A DNA stretch of 64,000 nucleotides from positions 27,373,951-27,437,950 of the forward strand of contig CM066917.1 in NCBI GenBank assembly GCA_033964015.1, in the 5' to 3' direction. The stretch's first letter is position 1; the number at the start of each line of letters is the position of its first letter. This document shows positions 59,135 to 64,000 of this stretch, piece by piece. Both the position numbers and the translations under genes were made by a program. The notes beneath the pieces are model-generated. The model had not been told where the DNA came from, did no database searches, and saw only the letters and a list, made by a program, of their open reading frames with translations. Origin of the DNA: Scolanthus callimorphus. Taxonomy: Eukaryota; Cnidaria; Anthozoa; Actiniaria; Edwardsiidae.

Positions 59135-59245
59135 TGCCGAACTGCACGGGTAATAGACTGTGCTAGCGTTCCGTCTAGGCCAGACTTATGCCGATGTGTG
59201 TATAGTTAGTGTTCATTCTCACTTTTTAAAAACCTTTGCTAATGA

Positions 59246-59612
59246 TAGGCCGTTATCACGCAAAATTGATTAATAATATTTAATAGTTATCAGAAAATGA
59301 AATCCAGTATTCGTATTCGTATCCGTATCCTGGCTTATTTTTTGCAAGAAATGTATGGGAAAATACATCGAAACGAGGGTGGACGGGCATCGATGCCCGT
59401 CCAGCCTCGACTTGACGTATTTGCCCATACATTTCTTTGTAAAAAGTAAGCCAGAATACGAAGTTTTGAAAATTCATATCTCAGCCAGTTTTCAAGCAAT
59501 TCTTTTGAAATTTTGCAATTTTACTAATAAGGATATGTAGAATTGAATACTGGATTTCATTTTCTGATAACTATTAAATATTATTAATCAATTTTGCGTG
59601 ATAACGGCCTTT
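59246..59612. mobile_element. MITE with AGGCCGTTATCACGCAAAAT ends and a second palindrome at its centre
   Basis: Terminal inverted repeats of about 65 bases (TAGGCCGTTATCACGCAAAA to ATCCAGTATT, and its inverse on the right). In the middle AAATGTATGGGAAAATAC pairs with GTATTTGCCCATACATTT around a perfect GGACGGGCATCGATGCCCGTCC core. Begins only about 25 bases after the ribozyme repeat. Confidence 0.85.
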
Positions 59613-59699
59613 TTTACATGATGCAGTCGCGCACACACTTTGTATTTCTCTTTCATTCTTGAAATACATTTGTTTTGACTTAATAATTGCAGTTTATTT

Positions 59700-60095
59700 T
59701 TTGTTATATAACAAAACTCGTAATGACTACTACCTCGGGAAACACCAGTTTTGTTTCCCTCGATGTTCGTCTCGGGAAACATCGAGATTCTCGGGAAACA
59801 AAACTGATCATTATATAGCTCGTGTTTATTCGATCAAAGCGCGCGCTCTGATCGGTTCTATCATGGTCACGTGGTAAAGTCAAGCGGGCAACAATTTTCA
59901 ATGTAGCCTGCGCGGGCTACATTGAAAATTGTTGCCCGCGCGGGAGACGTCGCTAGAGCGTGGAATTTCGGCGGACTATTTTTACACCGAATTTTATTTT
60001 TGCTCTATAATAAAACACTTAATGACTGCATCCTCGGGAAACAGCGAGTTTTGTTTTCCCTCGAATCTCGCTGTTTCCCTCGGGAGCAGTCATTA
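59700..60095. repeat. Cluster of hairpins built on CTCGGGAAACA
   Basis: CTCGGGAAAC or its inverse occurs at least six times (near 59733, 59755, 59770, 59790, 60032, 60075). A perfect hairpin at 59886-59945 pairs GCGGGCAACAATTTTCAATG with CATTGAAAATTGTTGCCCGC around TAGCCTGCGCGGGCTA. ATATAACAAAACTCGTAATGAC and TATAATAAAACACTTAATGAC begin the two halves, so it may be a pair of related elements. Confidence 0.75.
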
Positions 60096-60339
60096 AAGGA
60101 CAACTGAAGGCTAAAATAGACCAAATTTGAAGTAAAAGTTGAAACTCTGAAAATAACTTTGCCGTAACTCGTTTTATCCAACTCTTTCTATTTTTTAAGA
60201 AAATTCGATGTTTGGCCGCCATTTTGGCTGAGTGCAACGCGGCTCAATTTTGAAAGCGGTCTTACCCATTAGGCTTTTTGATGACGTCACGCATGGGGAA
60301 CTTTGGGTTCGGCGAAATCAGTGAAGCTTACACAAAAGC

Positions 60340-60648
60340 ATGATTCGACCAGAGAAAACTAAGGTTGTACCTTTTCAGTTTGAGCCAACTCGTGATCCAA
60401 GCAATCAGTCAGTTCCCAATTCATCTGCTGCTAGTCTGTCTTCGCAGTTAGACTTGGAAGAGCCTCAGGATTCAGAGAGAATGACAAGCATGGCATGGTG
60501 CATGTGTGGAAACTGTGTTCCACTTCCAACACATGATAAACGGCTTTGCTGCCAAGAGCTCTCCGTTCTTAAGTGTATAATGTACCCATACCAATCAGAA
60601 TTCGAGAAACGCGCTCGTGGTATAATTTTCAGCAGTTCAGACCTGTAG
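60340..60648 (+). CDS. P2X7-cytoplasmic-domain-like cysteine-rich ORF, 102 residues
   Basis: The ORF has a Ser/Asn-rich start and then WCMCGNCVPLPTHDKRLCCQEL, which matches the cysteine pattern WCxCGxC...CCxE of the cytoplasmic 'ballast'-type domain of P2X7 receptors, a domain that occurs alone in many cnidarian and invertebrate proteins. In the family more cysteines and an aromatic-rich segment follow; here the frame ends soon after KCIMYPYQSEFEKRARG. So this is either a first exon whose partner I did not find or a decayed copy. YY1-like GGCCGCCATTTTGG (60218) and TGACGTCA (60281-60288) lie just upstream and could be its promoter. Role unknown; zinc or lipid binding is only known for the receptor domain. 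Confidence 0.5.
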   Translation: MIRPEKTKVVPFQFEPTRDPSNQSVPNSSAASLSSQLDLEEPQDSERMTSMAWCMCGNCVPLPTHDKRLCCQELSVLKCIMYPYQSEFEKRARGIIFSSSDL

Positions 60649-60949
60649 TTTTGCTCTACAAACTTAGAAATGACTGAATACGCTGATAGGAGCGGTGTCA
60701 CTTTTGGTGATATAAAAAAAACATCCAAATAACCTGATGGATAGCAAAAACACTATAGTCTAGGTTTATTAAATTGCCATTTAACTACAAAGCGATCATG
60801 ATTGTAGGCTTCATGGACCTATTACAGAGCGGATTGAAACGGATTGCAACAATGAGTTTTTGATATCTTGTTGGGATGAACAGTTTTCAAAGTTACTTCA
60901 AAATGTGTATGAAAATCGTCAGTTGCCCATAAAACTTACCTCTATTTAA

Positions 60950-61133
60950 GCAATAAAAGTACTTTCCGCGTGCTCTCTGGTTTCTTACAAACACTCGGGG
61001 GATGTTGGGAGAACTGATCAAAACTTGAAAGACACGAGCCGAAGGCGAGTGTCTTTCAAGTTTTATCAGTTCGACCAACATTTCCCGAGTGTTTGTAAGA
61101 AACCAGAGAGCACGCAGAAAGTATTTTTATTGC
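60950..61133. mobile_element. Near-perfect palindromic MITE, 184 bases
   Basis: GCAATAAAAGTACTTTCCGC at the left and its near inverse ending TATTTTTATTGC at the right. Arms of about 85 bases pair through GTGCTCTCTGGTTTCTTACA and CACTCGGG. The centre is near CGAGCCGAAGGCGAG (61036-61050). Confidence 0.88.
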
Positions 61134-61280
61134 TTTTAGAAAATAACATACACACGCGCGACAGCGTTGCGTGACAATCGTGTTTCTCAGGTCTCTTACA
61201 AACACGCCTTTTAACCAATCAGAATGCGCACATTCACAATACAACATAGGTGTTATTTTCTAATGCTTATTAGGCTAATA

Positions 61281-61475
61281 TCTGTTATTATTCAGCACAT
61301 CGATGCACTGCCCAAATACGGTCATTGGAACGCCAATAGCTGTCTTCTGTACATGACATATATCCTGTGATATCCGTCTCTGAGGGAAATATGATGTGCT
61401 GAGCTCGTATTTAATACGCAAAAGTAAATCATTTCCGGGTTTTTTTTGTGCTATCGATGTGCTGAATAATAAAAC
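61281..61475. mobile_element. MITE with TTATTATTCAGCACATCGAT ends
   Basis: TTATTATTCAGCACATCGATG on the left and ATCGATGTGCTGAATAATAA on the right are inverse. The interior is partly palindromic (CTGTCTTCTG, ATGACATATATCC). No ORF of its own. Confidence 0.75.
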
Positions 61476-61479
61476 CATT

Positions 61480-62012
61480 ATCCTGCTCGATGTTTGCAGA
61501 ATAGTCTGATTTAGCCAACTCAGGACTGTGTCCCTCGTCGGCTAAGTATCAGACAATATTCTGCGCGATCTCGCAGGATCATGGTTAAATATAAGCGATT
61601 TGGGGATGACTATACAAATTTAGTGCAGTATTGATAAATCAATCCAAATAGCCGACACAGCCCCTTTAACGCATTTGATCGAAGGCGCTCATTGTACGCC
61701 CGCATTTATTGCGCATTCAACCACTACCAGACGCAGCTGCATGTTGCCTAGCAATAGATCACCTTTAAATCTGTGTCGAACGATTGATCTACAGGTAATT
61801 GATTTTTCAACGTCAAGCTATCTACTCTGACAATCGGAAAATTTGAAAACTTCATTATAGTCGCAAATCCTTCAAGTGTGGCCACCTTTCCAGACTTTCT
61901 GATCGCATCTTATCTCAAATAAGGAATAATTATACCCTGTTGATTATACCAAAGTTCTTTTTTCTTTCTCATAATCTCTCCTAGTTCCTTTTTTCAGTGT
62001 TTCTTTGCGCTT
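61480..62012. other. Intergenic, no gene recognised
   Basis: Only the shared fragment AGACAATATTCTGCGCGATC...CGCAGGATCATGGTTAA near 61550 is notable; it resembles part of the 57100-57620 tandem repeat. No exon-like sequence. Confidence 0.4.
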
Positions 62013-62560
62013 TTATGAGTTTGTTAAGGTTTTCGGCCCACGCAAAGCGCAATAAATTGCAAACGTAATTATAAACAATAATTTAAAAAAACAAATCGAA
62101 GCGCGCTGCGGGTAAAAAAAAAACATTTCCCTCGATTTACGGACGTTCGCCGAAGAAGGGGCTGCAAGCAGTCTGACTGACAATGTGAAAGGGAAACTGT
62201 TTTCCATCTAGGGATTTTGTTTGAATCGCCTTTTCCATGCTGTTACAACTGCCAGTATTTTCCATTTAGTTTACAGAGATATCCTGGTCCAAGCCCTAGC
62301 CATAGCTCCCTCAAAACAACTAATTTGCTATATAAAATCTTACTTTTGTGAGTTTGTTAAGATTTTTGGCCCACGCCAAGCGCAATAAATTACGAACGTA
62401 ATTATAAATATCTCAAACTGACATTGATAAAGGGAAACTGTTTTCCATCTAGGGATTGTATGAATTGCCTTTCCCGTCCTGTTTCATCGAGATATCCTGG
62501 TCTAAGCCCTAACCTGCTCCCTCAAAACAACTAATCTGCTATATAAAATGAATATTTAGA
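62013..62560. repeat. Imperfect tandem duplication of ~330 and ~210 bases
   Basis: GAGTTTGTTAAG...GGCCCACGC(A/C)AAGCGCAATAAATT..CGTAATTATAAA, then GGGAAACTGTTTTCCATCTAGGGATT, AGATATCCTGGTC(C/T)AAGCCCTA and CTCCCTCAAAACAACTAAT occur in the same order twice. Copy 2 is shorter through internal deletions. Confidence 0.85.
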
Positions 62561-63762
62561 ACTCAACTGCTAGTGCGTTTCTAAACCTGTAAGCGCTTTT
62601 ATTCTTTAATTGTTCCAAACACAAAGAGAATCTGAGTTCAGTCTTTGCGCAAGTTTCTGGAACATCCCATCGCTATTGTGAGTGAAAGAAATCGCGCACT
62701 TCAAGGGTATCCGAAGACAAAGAAAAGAAAGGTTCGATTACGGGTGACGATAATATCACGAGAAAAAGGTGTTTGTTTGCACAACAATAGATCACAATGT
62801 GCTAACAGTGTATACAAAACGTGCAGGGACGCAAATATTGAATGAGGTCAGATTTCTGTGCAACCACCTGATATAACTTGATACCGATCTTAGCTAGTTA
62901 TTTGGGTGATTAGGAAGTCACTAGATTATCAGACATCTCCTTTGTCCTGATGGCATTGTTTTATCCCAATTACACGTTTATATGAGACCCTGGTCAAGAA
63001 ACAAACGCACTCTCAGACTTTTTTTGAAAAGTTTTCAAACTCTAGTGTTTTGTTGTTGTCGCTTGAATAGATCGATTTTTTAAAAATGACTCTCCAAGAA
63101 ACACTTGCCTTTTTCTTTAAAGCGAAAATTACGGATAATTTATAACGAATAAAAAGGAAACCATAACGTTCGTTATCACTTCTGAGTAATAAGAATTGCA
63201 GTTGCCCGTTAATGTGACTATTTTTTTCCTATTCTTGTACATATTGTGATGTGTACTGTACCACTGTGCAATAGAAGAACTCACGATAGAAAAAATGTTT
63301 TAGCACGTACAATAGTTTGAAAGTTTTGAAACAAAAGGCATTACTCTCAATTAAAAGTTAAGCATAAATAAGGCACCCGGCGAGGGAAACATCTTAAAAG
63401 TAGCATAAATAAAGAGAAGGAACGGATATTGAACGAAAGAGTATGCGCTTGTCTTAATAACAAGTCAATTCGCGCGGCATTGAATAGAGTCTTGTGGATC
63501 AAGCACCATCCTTTCTCCCCACGAAAAATGTTGTCGTTCGCAGGGTGGACCTGATGGGCAGCGCCCGCAATCCGAGGGAATCCTCGTGCATGCGTAGAAT
63601 AAGAATAAAAAAAAGTTTACGTAAACTGCTCCCACTCCAAATCCGCCGTTTAAAGTGTAGCCCAACAAACTTTTGCGAAGACTTCGTTATTTTTTACTGA
63701 GATCCACACTACGGAAATATAGTCATGTACTCGGGGACCAAGCGTGGAAGCAAGGAGGGTGG
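62561..63762. other. Intergenic, no gene recognised
   Basis: Neither strand offers an exon I trust. Overlapping ORFs at 63465-63700 on both strands have no recognisable domain. Confidence 0.35.
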
Positions 63763-64000
63763 ACCCTCTATAGCTGCAGCTTCCTCTCAGCTCCCTCAGT
63801 AGCTACAGTTTTTGACAGGTCTTTCTGTAGCTAAAGCTTTTTACAGCTCTCTCTGTTCCCTCTTTAGCTACAGCTTTTACAGCTCTCTCTCTCTCAGCTC
63901 CCATTGTGGTTACAGCTTTTTACAGCTCTCTACACCGTGCTCTCTGAGTCTAACTTCCCTCTATAGAACTTTGTACAGCTTTCTCTCAGCTCCCTCTGAA
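63763..64000. repeat. Minisatellite rich in AGCTACAGCTTTTTACAGCTCTC, running off the window end
   Basis: Degenerate units of about 50-60 bases with TAGCTACAG, TTTTTACAGCTCTCT and CTCAGCTCCCTC are repeated at least four times. AGCT and TACAG are over-represented. It continues past position 64000. Confidence 0.8.

Larger units (their letters stand above)
58808..59222. mobile_element. 178-base inverted repeat with one hammerhead ribozyme in each arm
   Basis: Arms 58808-58985 and 59045-59222 are near-perfect reverse complements around a spacer of about 59 bases. Each arm encodes a full minimal hammerhead ribozyme, one on each strand. Hammerheads with a very short stem III are known from the terminal repeats of Penelope-like retroelements and from retrozymes, both reported in cnidarians, so these arms are probably two head-to-head terminal repeats or a rearranged copy. 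No reverse transcriptase or GIY-YIG domain is visible nearby. Identical ORFs read out of each arm only because the arms are identical. Confidence 0.85.

Noticed and set aside
58821..59209. Two overlapping 79-codon ORFs on opposite strands with the same protein
   Set aside because: They are identical only because they run through the inverted ribozyme arms; no evidence for a translated product.
1..64000. tRNA, rRNA, CRISPR arrays or bacterial operon signals
   Set aside because: No cloverleaf with a T-loop GTTCGA context, no rRNA-like block and no spaced direct repeats were seen; the sequence is clearly eukaryotic.

Overview
The window looks like nuclear DNA of an early-branching animal, most likely an anthozoan cnidarian (sea anemone or coral). 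Genes are split by many GT-AG introns, the background is AT-rich, and miniature inverted-repeat transposons are very dense. The gene set (RGS12/14, DMRT, a protein disulfide isomerase with an ERp29-type tail, a C18orf63 homologue, a death-domain protein) is metazoan. I assembled the gene models by eye, matching splice sites and exon phases. No transcript or database was consulted.

Layout. 1926-3645 (+): last large exon of an RGS12/RGS14-type regulator with its GoLoco motif; the rest of the gene lies left of the window. 4094-7688 (-): a three-exon gene for a secreted protein of 216 residues, tail to tail with the RGS gene, with a 5'-truncated non-LTR retrotransposon in intron 1. 7.7-12.3 kb: no gene seen; repeats and another retrotransposon tail. 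12297-21803 (+): a 12-exon ER protein disulfide isomerase (two CGHC domains, an ERp29C-like tail, C-terminal KEEL). 22-28.4 kb: transposon-derived DNA, dominated by a 4.4-kb giant inverted repeat resembling a foldback element. 28470-29066 (+): an intron-poor gene of unknown function. 30080-32100 (-): a four-exon gene of unknown function, which shares a divergent upstream region with an eight-exon death-domain and coiled-coil gene, 33873-41530 (+). 41.5-45.6 kb: miniature transposons. 45600-46849 (+): a two-exon DMRT factor. 47451-56964 (+): a C18orf63 (DUF4708) homologue. 57-64 kb: structured repeats, including an inverted pair of hammerhead ribozymes (58808-59222), a single P2X7-cytoplasmic-domain-like ORF (60340-60648), tandem duplications and an end minisatellite.

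The genes do not form a pathway; they look like unrelated neighbours separated by repeats. Two coding exons (RGS12-like and PDI) carry what looks like one missing base in a homopolymer, which points to assembly error or alleles rather than two independent pseudogenes. The most unusual items are the paired hammerhead ribozymes, the giant foldback element, the plant/fungal-type PDI architecture, and three multi-exon genes I cannot name.
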